Assembly: GCA_042408785.1 (NCBI GenBank)
Contig: JBHOQU010000070.1
Location: 1-11,039 of the forward strand
DNA from: JAUQQI01 sp042408785
GTDB lineage: Bacteria > Chloroflexota > Dehalococcoidia > JAUQQI01
Direction of reading: 5' to 3'
DNA: 11,039 bases
Positions 1-7,167 of this stretch are shown in pieces. The notes beneath the pieces were generated by a model, which was given only the letters and a program-made list of their open reading frames with translations, made no database searches and was not told where the DNA came from. The stretch's first letter is position 1. Each line of letters begins with the position of its first letter. The position numbers and the translations under genes are program-made.

Positions 1-954
1 CCGGCCGTTTTGGACGAACTCGAAACCCTCGCCGTAGTTGCAGAAACCGGCCCCCTCCAGGCCGAAAATGACCGTCGGGGTGAAGTTGTCGTAAATCTGG
101 CAGACCTGGACGTCCCGGCGGGTGAGGCCCGAGGCCTTAAACACGGCCTCGGCACAGGTCTTTACGGCGTCCCGGAAAAAGTCGTCGACGGTGTAGAAAA
201 AGGTCAGGTCGGTGCAGGCGGCCGTCGCCGTCAGGTAGACCGGGGGCTTTTTGAGGTTCCGGGCCCGCTCCGCGCCGGTCAGGATCAGGGCCACCGCCCC
301 GTCGTTGATGAGGCAGTAGTCGTAAAGGCGGAGGGGGGCGGCGATGTACCGGGAACTAAGATAGGCCTCCAGGGTGAGGGGCTCCCGGAAGACGGCCCTG
401 GGGTTGAGGGCGGCGTGGTGGCGGTTGGAGATGGCCACCGCCGCCAGGTGTTCCTCCCGGGCCCCGTACTCGTGCATGTACCGGCGCCACATGAGGGCCA
501 CGGCCGCGCCGGGGGAGGTCATCCCGTAGATCACGTCGTAGGGCGAGCTCCCCTCGCCTTCGCCCCCGTAGGTGGCCCCCACCGAACGGCCGTCGTTGCC
601 GTAGACCACGGCCACCGTCGAGCAGAGGCCGGCGTAGATGAGCATCGCCGCGTACTGGACGGCCAGGGCCGACATCCGGCCTTCGCCCCGGAAGGTGTTG
701 GCCGTCCGCACGTAGCGAAGGCCGACCATGTCGGCGAAGAGCTGGTAGCTGGGGATCCGGACCAGTACGAGGCCGTCAATGTCGTCCTTGCGCAGGCCGG
801 CATCCTCCAGGGCCGCCCTGAAGGCCTCGACCCCCAGGGTGTACTGGTTTCGCTTTGGGTCCTTGGTCCGGTAAAGGGCCCCGTAATCGGTGTCCCCAAC
901 CCCCACAAAACAGACCTTATCTTTGAAGTCGTAGACCGTCGTCTGGTTCATCAT
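1..954 (-). CDS. Thiolase-like protein (SCP-x/Ltp2 type), 3' end cut off
   Basis: Partial gene: 318 codons are visible and the C-terminus lies beyond the left edge. The start is the first of two consecutive ATGs (954), chosen because GGAG at 961-964 sits 6 bp upstream. The protein opens MMNQTTVYDFKDK and shows a thiolase-fold N-terminal half: VGVGDTDYG near residue 17, an AxxDAGL helix, and GLRYVRTANTF followed by RGEGRMSAL at about 89-97. Where ordinary thiolases carry the nucleophilic Cys there is R89-G92 instead. Near residue 288 comes IYDNFTPTVIFGLEGAGFC, then NYGEGFEF, the pattern of SCP-x/lipid-transfer thiolases and Ltp2-type aldolases, in which a Tyr here is thought to be catalytic. 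It is the third gene of the leftward operon, 26 bp after the binding protein. I infer a CoA-thioester lyase/retro-aldolase-like role rather than classical thiolysis. The family is confident; the reaction is not. Confidence 0.88.
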   Translation of the reverse strand, partial: MMNQTTVYDFKDKVCFVGVGDTDYGALYRTKDPKRNQYTLGVEAFRAALEDAGLRKDDIDGLVLVRIPSYQLFADMVGLRYVRTANTFRGEGRMSALAVQYAAMLIYAGLCSTVAVVYGNDGRSVGATYGGEGEGSSPYDVIYGMTSPGAAVALMWRRYMHEYGAREEHLAAVAISNRHHAALNPRAVFREPLTLEAYLSSRYIAAPLRLYDYCLINDGAVALILTGAERARNLKKPPVYLTATAACTDLTFFYTVDDFFRDAVKTCAEAVFKASGLTRRDVQVCQIYDNFTPTVIFGLEGAGFCNYGEGFEFVQNGR

Positions 955-980
955 CGCCTGCTCCGATTTCGAAGGGATTT

Positions 981-2609
981 CTAGCTTTCGGCCAGCCAGA
1001 CGTCCTCGTGCCGCTCCGTGAGGTAGTAGCTGGGCTGGCGGTAGAAGTTGCGGACCCGCCCCCACCACAGCCACCAGTTGACCCGGTAGGCGATGACCGC
1101 CTTGACCACGTTCGTAAGGGCCAGCCGCTCCAGCTCCCAGACCAGCTTTTTCCGCTCGTTGACGTCCATCGTCTCGGACTGCCTCACGAATAGGTCCTCC
1201 AGCTGGGGCAGGCAGAACTTGGAGTAATTGCGCTCCGAGTCGCACAGGTACGACTGGCCGAAGACGGCGTCGGGATCGTCCACGGCCGCCGAGTAGCTGC
1301 CCCCGAAGAGCTCGAACTCACCCCGGTTGAGGCGGTCATAGAAGGCCGCCGACTCCTGGACGTCCAGGGTAACGTCTATGCCGATCTTGGCCAGCTGGTC
1401 CTTGAGGAAGACGGCCGGGGCCTCGAACTGGGCCCCCTTGCGGGTGAGCATGGTGGCCTTAAGGCCCGGGCCGACGCCGGCCTCGGCCAGGAGGCGGCGG
1501 GCCTGCTCCAGCTCCCGGGCCTTATCCGCCGAGTACCCGGGAATCTTGGCCAGCTCCTCCCGGGGCAGGGCCCACTGACTGTCCGGCCGAAGAATGCCCC
1601 CGACCTCGCCCTCCCCCTGGGTGAGGACCTTCACCCCGGCCGCCCGGTCTATGGCCAGGGAGGCCGCCAGGCGCACCCTGGGGTCGTCCCAGGGCTTGCG
1701 GCGGGCATTCATTTCCATGGCGTAGTTGCTCATGATGGTGAACTTCTTAACGGTCACCTTGCCCGGGAACCGCTGGGAAACCTCGTCGGCCTCGGCCTTG
1801 TTTTCGGTGCGGTAAACGTCCAGCTGGGCCGAAAGGAAGGCCGCGATGGCCGTGTTGGGGTCCGGCACGATGAAAAACCTGATCCCGTCCAGGTAAGGGA
1901 GGCCGGAAATATGGTACTCCGGGTTGCGCTCCAGCTCGATGCTGACGCCCCGGGTGTAGTTTTTGAGCTTAAAGGGCCCGGTCCCGACCACGTCCTTCTT
2001 CGGGTCCCCCCGGTCCAGCAGGTCCTTGGGGTAGATCACGTTCCAGCCCTGGGCCACGTTGGCCAGGAATGAGGCGCTGGGCCGCTTGAGGACGAACCTG
2101 ACGGTGTAGTCGTCGGGGGTTTCGATGCCGCTTACGGCGTCAAACACCCCCTTGCGGGGGCTCACCACATTCGCCGGGGGCCAGATTATCCTTTCGAAGC
2201 TGGCCTTGACATCCTCAGCCTTGAAGGGCTTGCCGTGGTGGAACTTCACCCCACGCTTTAAGTAGAAGGTGTAAACCCTCCCGTCGGGGCTTACCGCCCA
2301 GCGCTCGGCCAGGTCAGGCATCAGCTTGGTGTGGTCCTTCGGGTCGTACTGGACCAGCAGGTTGTAGCAGGGGGACACCGGGTGGAGGGTCTGGTAGGTG
2401 GACTCCTGGTGGGCGTCGAAGCTTGGGGGGTCGCCCCCGAGCCACATGTTGATGACCCCGCCCCGCCGGGGCTCACCCCCGGCCGGCGCCTGGGTCGGAC
2501 CCTGCCGGCTAGCCTGGGGAGCGCAGGCCCAGGCCAGGGTCCCCGCCCCCGCCAGGGCCAGGCCGCCGAGGAACTGCCGGCGGGAAAAGCCTTTGCTGAG
2601 CGCCAGCAT
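981..2609 (-). CDS. ABC transporter substrate-binding protein, family 5 (peptide/nickel type)
   Basis: Encodes 542 aa, usual for DppA/OppA-type binding proteins that capture a solute outside the membrane and hand it to a permease pair. The start at 2609 is chosen because a perfect AGGAGG (2616-2621) lies 6 bp upstream and the leader begins there; an in-frame ATG at 2702 would run into the preceding gene. The N-terminus has SRRQFL (residues 9-14), a hydrophobic stretch and Cys29, suggesting Tat export and a lipid anchor, though AWAC is a weak lipobox. A Pro/Gly/Gln-rich linker follows to about residue 50. The family-5 signature covers about 98-140 (PDLAERWAVSPDG, then VKFHHGKPFKAEDVKASFERI), and MNARRKPWDDPRVRLAAS and DRAAGVKVL follow later. 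It lies 19 bp after the IclR gene and 26 bp before the thiolase-like gene. The ligand is unknown; family 5 also binds non-peptide solutes. Confidence 0.93.
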   Translation of the reverse strand: MLALSKGFSRRQFLGGLALAGAGTLAWACAPQASRQGPTQAPAGGEPRRGGVINMWLGGDPPSFDAHQESTYQTLHPVSPCYNLLVQYDPKDHTKLMPDLAERWAVSPDGRVYTFYLKRGVKFHHGKPFKAEDVKASFERIIWPPANVVSPRKGVFDAVSGIETPDDYTVRFVLKRPSASFLANVAQGWNVIYPKDLLDRGDPKKDVVGTGPFKLKNYTRGVSIELERNPEYHISGLPYLDGIRFFIVPDPNTAIAAFLSAQLDVYRTENKAEADEVSQRFPGKVTVKKFTIMSNYAMEMNARRKPWDDPRVRLAASLAIDRAAGVKVLTQGEGEVGGILRPDSQWALPREELAKIPGYSADKARELEQARRLLAEAGVGPGLKATMLTRKGAQFEAPAVFLKDQLAKIGIDVTLDVQESAAFYDRLNRGEFELFGGSYSAAVDDPDAVFGQSYLCDSERNYSKFCLPQLEDLFVRQSETMDVNERKKLVWELERLALTNVVKAVIAYRVNWWLWWGRVRNFYRQPSYYLTERHEDVWLAES

Positions 2610-2628
2610 CGTCACCCTCCTGCTCGTT

Positions 2629-3399
2629 TTACGCAACCCCGCCGGACTCGGCCACCCAGCCGAGTTCGGCGGAGACCTTGCGACTTGCCGCCAGCAAAGC
2701 ACTTATGTAGTAGTCCCGATGCCTTTCGAACCTGGTGGCCGGCATTGAAAGGCCCAGGGCCGCCACCACCAGCCCGACGCCGTTCTGGACCGGGGCCGCA
2801 ACGCAGCAGACGTCATTGAAAGCCTCCATGAGGTTGAAGCCGTAGCCCTGCCGACGGACCTGGTCCAACTCCGCCTGAAACCTTTGCTTGTCGGTTATGG
2901 TGTTGCGGGTAAAGGCGTCGAAACCGGGAACAGTCTTGAGGAGCTCCCGGACCTCGATCGGCGCCCGGTAGGCCAGGAGCACCTTGCCCACGGCGCTGCA
3001 GTGGAACGGCAGGGGCGTGCCGAGGGGCACCACCGAGGCGAATCGGCCGCCCGCCCCGGGGACCCGCTCCACAAAGATCACGTGCCCCCGCTCCAACACG
3101 GCCAGGTTCACCGTCTCTCCTGACGACCGAGCAAGGTCATCCATGGCCAGCTTGGCGATGTTGGCGATGCCGGTGCTCGTGAGCAGCACGTTGCCCAGGG
3201 CGACGGTGCGCCACCCGAGGCGGTACCGGCCGTTGGGCATCTGCTCCAGGAGGCCGATGACGGCCAGCGACCGGAGGAGGGCATGGGCCGTCGACTTAGA
3301 AACCTGCAGGGCTCGGGAAACCTCGGTCACACCCCATTCCGGGTGGTCCCCGTCAAAGAGGTCCAGGAGCTGGCCTACCCGGCGAATCGTTCCCAGCAT
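2629..3399 (-). CDS. IclR-family transcriptional regulator
   Basis: Encodes 256 aa, the normal IclR length. IclR proteins have an N-terminal winged helix-turn-helix and a C-terminal GAF-like effector domain, and usually control a neighbouring catabolic operon in response to a small organic acid or aromatic compound. Residues 1-60 give the DNA-binding domain: MLGTIRRVGQLLDLF, WGVTEVSRALQVSKSTAHALLRSL as the HTH (about 22-45), then GLLEQ...GRYRLG as the wing. The effector domain shows GETVNLAVLERG, FHCSAVGKVLLA (132-143) and NDVCCVAAPV (195-204), all standard for the family. The ATG at 3399 is chosen because the family homology starts there. The open frame continues to 3729, but that part overlaps the divergent gene. 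An in-frame TTG at about 3439 is a weaker option. Its own Shine-Dalgarno is poor (GGGG about 9 bp upstream). It likely controls both divergent operons. Confidence 0.94.
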   Translation of the reverse strand: MLGTIRRVGQLLDLFDGDHPEWGVTEVSRALQVSKSTAHALLRSLAVIGLLEQMPNGRYRLGWRTVALGNVLLTSTGIANIAKLAMDDLARSSGETVNLAVLERGHVIFVERVPGAGGRFASVVPLGTPLPFHCSAVGKVLLAYRAPIEVRELLKTVPGFDAFTRNTITDKQRFQAELDQVRRQGYGFNLMEAFNDVCCVAAPVQNGVGLVVAALGLSMPATRFERHRDYYISALLAASRKVSAELGWVAESGGVA

Positions 3400-3428
3400 C
3401 CGGATGCCCCAGTTCGGAAGTCTGGCCA

Positions 3429-3458
3429 ATTCTGACCCATCCCGTTCCCCAAAGTCAA
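3429..3458 (-). promoter_or_regulatory. Candidate sigma-70 promoter for the IclR operon
   Basis: On the minus strand, TTGACT (3453-3458, five of six matches to the -35 consensus) is followed after 18 bp by CAGAAT (3429-3434, four of six matches to the -10 consensus). Transcription would begin roughly at 3422, leaving a short leader before the ATG at 3399. The -35 box abuts the 19-bp palindrome at 3465-3483, so a protein bound there could readily affect this promoter. This rests on consensus matching by eye. Confidence 0.4.
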
Positions 3459-3512
3459 CCGGGGCGTTCGGCGATGCCGAACGGAACCGTTGAAGCTTGG
3501 GGCGACTTTGGG
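3448..3512. repeat. Wider 9-bp inverted repeat flanking the central palindrome
   Basis: CCCAAAGTC (3448-3456) is matched by its exact reverse complement GACTTTGGG (3504-3512). The arms bracket the 19-bp palindrome; their centre (3480) is offset from its centre (3474) by 6 bp. The left arm overlaps the candidate -35 box of the IclR promoter, and the right arm runs into GGTTAACC (3511-3518), another short palindrome. It could be a second regulator site or paired half-sites for looping, or chance. Confidence 0.35.
3465..3483. promoter_or_regulatory. Perfect 19-bp palindrome, candidate IclR operator
   Basis: CGTTCGGC-GAT-GCCGAACG is a perfect 8-bp inverted repeat around a 3-bp centre, in the only sizeable gap of the window and between the divergent IclR and binding-protein genes. 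IclR regulators usually bind short palindromes of this kind next to their own gene. The GTTCG...CGAAC half-sites recall the GTTCG-type half-site I remember for the PcaU/PobR branch of the family. Binding by this particular regulator is inferred. Confidence 0.55.
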
Positions 3513-3533
3513 TTAACCTTGGGTAGCAATTCT

Positions 3534-3547
3534 GGCCTGCAGAGGCC
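3534..3547 (+). promoter_or_regulatory. Short hairpin-capable repeat in the leader of the second binding-protein gene
   Basis: GGCCT-GCAG-AGGCC has 5-bp GC-rich arms around a 4-base loop, ending about 6 bp before the Shine-Dalgarno (3553-3559) of the gene starting at 3566. The wider block 3531-3550 is an imperfect palindrome. It could be a small leader hairpin affecting translation or a weak operator, but in GC-rich DNA such a short repeat may be chance. Confidence 0.25.
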
Positions 3548-3565
3548 TGATAAGAGGGGACGCCG

Positions 3566-5293
3566 ATGAACAATTCGGACGCCGGGGGCCCAACGGGGCT
3601 TCCGAGCCGCCGGCAGTTTCTCAGTGGAGCTCTAGCCTGGGGTTTGGCGGCCGCCGGTCTGGGCGCAGTCGGGTGCCGGACCGAGCCTGGGGCGGGCCGC
3701 ACCCAGACCCCGTCGTCCGCCGGACCCAAGCGGGGCGGGACCTTCTCGGGTTTTGGGGCCGCCGACCCGCCCAGTCTGGACCCCTACGCCAGCGGCAGCC
3801 AGGGCCAGGCGGAGTTTTCGGCCTACTCCTACAGCCGGCTATTTATGCTCAAGGCGGGGCCCAACGTGCCCCGGGGGTCCCTGGAGGTGGTGCCGGACGC
3901 CGCCGAAGCGGCCGAGGTCTCCCCGGACGGTCTCACCTACACCGTCCGCCTCCGGAGGAACGTGGCCTTCCAGCCGCCCCTCGACCGGGCGATGACGGCC
4001 GAGGACGTGGTCTTCAGCTGGAACCGGCTTACGGGCCGGCTTCCGGGTTCGACCCCGAGCGTGCGGGCCGAGGACATTCAGATGGTCGACTCGGTTACGG
4101 CCGTGGACCAGTATACTGTGGTCTTTCGGCTCAAGAGCCCGTACCCGTTTTTCCTCCAGAAACTGGCCGACCCAAAGGTCTTCTTTATCCTGCCCAAGGA
4201 GGCGGGCACGGCCTTCAACCCGGCCGAGAAAGTCGTCGGCTCAGGGCCGTGGATCCTGCAGGAGTTTGTTCCCGGTAAGCTTGCCCGTTTCAAACGGCAT
4301 CCGGACTGGCACCTGGGTCCCGAAATCCCCTACATCGACGAGGTGGTGGTAAACGTCGTCCCCGAGTACGCCACCCAGCTAAGCCAGTTTCTCGGCGGAA
4401 ACCTCGACTGGGTTATGGTTCAAGGGCCCGACCTGAAGCGGGTGGTTGATACCGTGCGGGGCGCCCAGGTATACGAGCGGCCGCCCTATCCTTTAAGCGT
4501 TCTTAACTTCTCGCCCCGGGAGGCGCGCTGGGAGGACCAGCGCCTCCGCTGGGCAGTTTCCATGGCCCTGGACCGGGACGCCCTGCTGGACGCCGCCTAT
4601 GGGCTGAAGGATCTGGAAAACCAGGGCTTCAAGGTTAGCCGCTACTGGCACACCCACATTCCGGCCGCCTTCTCCGAGTACTGGGTCGACCCCAAGGGGT
4701 CCGAAATCGACCCCGAGGCAGCCCGGTATCTTAAATACGACCCCGACGAGGCCCGCCGGCTGGTCCAGGAGGCGGGCGGCAGCTTCAGCACGGAGCTCCA
4801 CTTTGCGGCGGCCAACTCCCGCTACGGGGAGCCCTACCGGATAATGTCGGAGCTCATCGTCCAGTACCTGGGCCGGGTCGGCATCAACGTGCGGGCCGTC
4901 GAGGAGGATTACAACTCGGTCTTTATCCCCCAAACGGCCCGGGGCGAGTTCAACGGCCTGATGTGGATCCCCCAGACCCGGGTCGACCCGTTTGCCTACC
5001 TAGAAACCCAGTATCTTATAACCTCCAACAAGATGTACGGCCGCTGGAACGACCCCCAGCTCCGGGAGCGGGTCCGGCAGATCCAGGCTATTGTCGAGCC
5101 CGACCGCCTGCGCCGGGAGATCCGGGGGATTCAGAACGAGCTCCTCAAGAAGATGTACGTGGTCCCGATGGAATACGGGGCCGGCCTTACTTTCACCGCC
5201 TACCAGCCCTGGGTGCGGAATGCGGTGGAGTATCAGACCTTCGGCCAGGGCTGGCCTGCGGAGTGCCTGCCTTATTACTGGCTGGATAAATAG
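3566..5293 (+). CDS. ABC transporter substrate-binding protein, family 5 (second, distinct copy)
   Basis: Encodes 575 aa, a normal length for an extracytoplasmic DppA/OppA-type binding protein. The ATG at 3566 is supported by the purine-rich AGAGGGG at 3553-3559. The leader has SRRQFL (14-19), a hydrophobic segment and Cys37 (GAVGC), so Tat export plus possible lipid anchoring is likely; the lipobox is weak. A Pro/Gly/Ser linker leads to KRGGTF (56-60), the usual start of the mature fold. Family landmarks are DPPSLDPYASG, EVSPDGLTYTVRLRRNVAF (about 117-135), MTAEDVVFSWNRL (143-155) and WEDQRLRWAVSMALDRDALLDAAYG. It shares the fold and leader style of the minus-strand binding protein but the sequences differ widely, so this is not a recent duplication. 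It is the first gene of the rightward operon, 18 bp before the permease pair, so it is the most direct partner of those permeases. The ligand is unknown. Confidence 0.95.
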   Translation: MNNSDAGGPTGLPSRRQFLSGALAWGLAAAGLGAVGCRTEPGAGRTQTPSSAGPKRGGTFSGFGAADPPSLDPYASGSQGQAEFSAYSYSRLFMLKAGPNVPRGSLEVVPDAAEAAEVSPDGLTYTVRLRRNVAFQPPLDRAMTAEDVVFSWNRLTGRLPGSTPSVRAEDIQMVDSVTAVDQYTVVFRLKSPYPFFLQKLADPKVFFILPKEAGTAFNPAEKVVGSGPWILQEFVPGKLARFKRHPDWHLGPEIPYIDEVVVNVVPEYATQLSQFLGGNLDWVMVQGPDLKRVVDTVRGAQVYERPPYPLSVLNFSPREARWEDQRLRWAVSMALDRDALLDAAYGLKDLENQGFKVSRYWHTHIPAAFSEYWVDPKGSEIDPEAARYLKYDPDEARRLVQEAGGSFSTELHFAAANSRYGEPYRIMSELIVQYLGRVGINVRAVEEDYNSVFIPQTARGEFNGLMWIPQTRVDPFAYLETQYLITSNKMYGRWNDPQLRERVRQIQAIVEPDRLRREIRGIQNELLKKMYVVPMEYGAGLTFTAYQPWVRNAVEYQTFGQGWPAECLPYYWLDK

Positions 5294-5311
5294 GGTCGTA
5301 CGGGCGCAGCG

Positions 5312-6265
5312 GTGACACGGTACCTGCTCACGAGGGTTGGTCTCGTCCTGCCGACCCTGCTCGGAATAACCCTGGTGGTCTCCGTGGCCGTTCGGCTCCT
5401 GCCCGGGGATGTGGTCGACCAGATTCTCGGGCCCGACGTGGTCTACGTTAACCCGGAGACCCGGGCGGCCCTGGAGCGCCGCTTTGCCCTGGACCGCAGT
5501 ATATTCGAGCAGTACGCCAACTGGCTTGTGGACCTGGCCCGGGGCGACCTTGGCCGCTCCCTTATCAGCGGGCGGCCCATTGCCTCGGAGCTTGCGGGCC
5601 GCATTCCCGCCACCGTCCAGCTCGGGACTATGGGCCTGGCTTTCGCTTTGGCCATCGCCCTGCCGGTGGGTATCCTTTCGGCCGTCTACCGGGACCGGCC
5701 CATGGATTACCTCGGCCGGAGCCTGGCCATCCTGCTCCTGGCCGCCCCCAGCTTCTGGCTGGGCCTGCTGGCCATCACCTACGGCTTTATCCTCTTCGGC
5801 TGGACCCCACCCCTCCGCTACCAGGAGCTTTGGGAGAATCCGGCCGCCAACCTGGGCACCGTGTGGGTTCCGGCCCTGATTCTGGGGGCCCACGTCTCCG
5901 GCCGCCTCATGCGCCTGACCCGGACCACCGTGCTGGAGGTCCTCGGCGAGGACTACGTTCGGACGGCCCGGGCCAAGGGCCTGCGGGAGCGGGCCGTCAT
6001 CGTCGGCCACGCCCTGCCCAACGCCCTTATCCCCGTCGTGACCGAGTTCGGCCTGCAGGTACGCCTGCTTATCGGGGGAACGGTGGTGCTGGAGCGCATC
6101 TTTTCCATCCCGGGCATGGGCAACTACCTGCTCACCTCCATCCAGCAGCGGGACTACCCGGTAGTGCAGGCTATCGTCCTGCTGACCGGGGTGGTCGTGG
6201 TCCTGAGCAACCTGGTCGTGGACCTGCTCTACTCGGTGCTCGACCCCCGGATCCGCTATGGCTGA
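5312..6265 (+). CDS. ABC transporter permease, DppB/OppB type
   Basis: Encodes 317 aa, the expected size for the first inner-membrane permease of a peptide/nickel-type importer. It opens MTRYLLTRVGLVLPTLLGIT, the classic DppB start, with the first membrane helix at about 9-30. Further hydrophobic segments lie at about 105-126, 138-163, 184-198, 236-262 and 284-310. The cytoplasmic ATPase-contact (EAA) loop is EDYVRTARAKGLRER...HALPNALIP at about 213-241. IFSIPGMGNYLL (263-274) and the ending VLDPRIRYG are also family-typical. The start codon is GTG at 5312, with only a poor Shine-Dalgarno in the 18 bp after the preceding stop, so translation is probably coupled to the binding-protein gene. 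The last 8 bp overlap the second permease, which indicates a coupled heterodimer. The EAA loop should dock an ABC ATPase, but none is encoded nearby. Confidence 0.96.
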   Translation: MTRYLLTRVGLVLPTLLGITLVVSVAVRLLPGDVVDQILGPDVVYVNPETRAALERRFALDRSIFEQYANWLVDLARGDLGRSLISGRPIASELAGRIPATVQLGTMGLAFALAIALPVGILSAVYRDRPMDYLGRSLAILLLAAPSFWLGLLAITYGFILFGWTPPLRYQELWENPAANLGTVWVPALILGAHVSGRLMRLTRTTVLEVLGEDYVRTARAKGLRERAVIVGHALPNALIPVVTEFGLQVRLLIGGTVVLERIFSIPGMGNYLLTSIQQRDYPVVQAIVLLTGVVVVLSNLVVDLLYSVLDPRIRYG

Positions 6266-7145
6266 AGAAGTTTCCCTGTTTCGGCCCACCGCCAGCGCCC
6301 GGGCCCGGGGCTGGACTCAAGTTCTCCGCCTGGCCCGGAACAAGCCCATGGGTGCCTTCGGGGGGCTGGTGGTGGTCGGCCTGGTGGCCGTGGGCCTCCT
6401 GGCCGACGTGCTGGCGCCGTACCGTTACGACGACTTTGACCCGGCCCGCCGGCTCCAGCCCCCGACGGCGGCCCACCCATTCGGCACCGACGAGCAGGGC
6501 CGGGACGTGCTCAGCCGGGTGATTTACGGGGCCCGGGTTTCCATGGTGGTCGCCGTCGGTTCGGCTATAGTCGCCACCCTGGTCGGCTCGGCCGTCGGCA
6601 TCCTGTCGGGGTACTTTCGGGGAGCCATGGACCTTCTCACCCAGCGGCTCATCGACGTCTGGCTGGCTTTTCCCGGCCTCATCTTTGTCATTTTTCTGGT
6701 GGGGATCCTTTCCAACAGCTTCCCGGTTCTCATCGTCACCATCGGCCTTCTTTACTCGGCCGGCTCATCCCGGGTTGTTCGGGGCGCGGTGATGGCCATC
6801 CGGGACAGCCTCTATGTGGAGGCCGCCCGGGCCCTCGGCGCCCGCCACGGCCGGGTCCTTCTCCGGCACATTCTCCCCAACGTCCTCGCCGTAATTATCG
6901 TCAGCGCTTCGGCCCAGCTGGGCAGTATCATCTTGCTGGAGTCTTCCCTTTCGTTTCTGGGGTTCGGGCCGCCGCCCCCATTCCCGAGCTGGGGCCGGAT
7001 GCTCTCCGAGGCCCGCACCCAGATGGTTTACCACCCGAACCTGATGCTCTTTCCGGGGCTGGCCGTTACCCTGGCCGTCTTTTCGTTCAACATGTTCGGG
7101 GATGGCGTCCGGGACCTGCTGGACCCCCGTCTGCGGGGCCGCTAA
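6258..7145 (+). CDS. ABC transporter permease, DppC/OppC type
   Basis: Encodes 295 aa, usual for the second permease of this importer class. A short cytoplasmic N-terminus (about 1-32) precedes the first membrane helix at about 33-53. The hallmark HPFGTDEQGRDVLSRVIYGAR occupies about 73-93. More helices follow at about 96-118, 136-165, 209-235 and 263-280. The EAA loop is YVEAARALGARHGRVLLRHI at about 186-205, and ESSLSFLGFGPPPPFPSWG (228-246) is the conserved DppC stretch. The C-terminus is GDGVRDLLDPRLRGR. The ATG at 6258 lies inside the end of the first permease gene (ATGGCTGA), a typical coupling overlap. The next gene is a MmgE/PrpD enzyme, where DppD/DppF ATPases would often be found. 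Confidence 0.96.
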   Translation: MAEEVSLFRPTASARARGWTQVLRLARNKPMGAFGGLVVVGLVAVGLLADVLAPYRYDDFDPARRLQPPTAAHPFGTDEQGRDVLSRVIYGARVSMVVAVGSAIVATLVGSAVGILSGYFRGAMDLLTQRLIDVWLAFPGLIFVIFLVGILSNSFPVLIVTIGLLYSAGSSRVVRGAVMAIRDSLYVEAARALGARHGRVLLRHILPNVLAVIIVSASAQLGSIILLESSLSFLGFGPPPPFPSWGRMLSEARTQMVYHPNLMLFPGLAVTLAVFSFNMFGDGVRDLLDPRLRGR

Positions 7146-7167
7146 AACCTAGACCCTGGGGGTGAAA

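Noticed and set aside
10..984. 324-residue plus-strand open frame
   Set aside because: It is antisense to the thiolase-like gene. Its translation is rich in Gly/Val/Arg/Asp with no recognisable motif, whereas the minus strand has a Shine-Dalgarno and clear thiolase motifs.
981..2702. Upstream ATG at 2702 for the minus-strand binding protein
   Set aside because: It would overlap the end of the IclR gene and bury the Tat leader behind 31 residues. The ATG at 2609 has an ideal AGGAGG.
3490..3518. Plus-strand promoter TTGAAG (3490-3495) with TTAACC (3513-3518)
   Set aside because: The -10 element matches consensus at only two positions. A promoter for the rightward operon must lie in 3400-3565, but I cannot place it convincingly.
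2629..3729. Extended IclR reading frame starting at 3729
   Set aside because: The extra 110 residues look nothing like an IclR N-terminus and overlap the divergent binding-protein gene at 3566. The family match begins at the ATG at 3399.
5294..5311. Possible terminator or promoter between the second binding-protein gene and the first permease
   Set aside because: Only 18 bp, with no inverted repeat, T-run or promoter-like boxes; the genes look co-transcribed.
5000..6289. 429-residue minus-strand open frame
   Set aside because: It lies opposite the end of the second binding-protein gene and the first permease. The composition (His/Gln/Gly/Asp-rich) is that of an antisense shadow in GC-rich DNA, and the plus-strand permease is certain.
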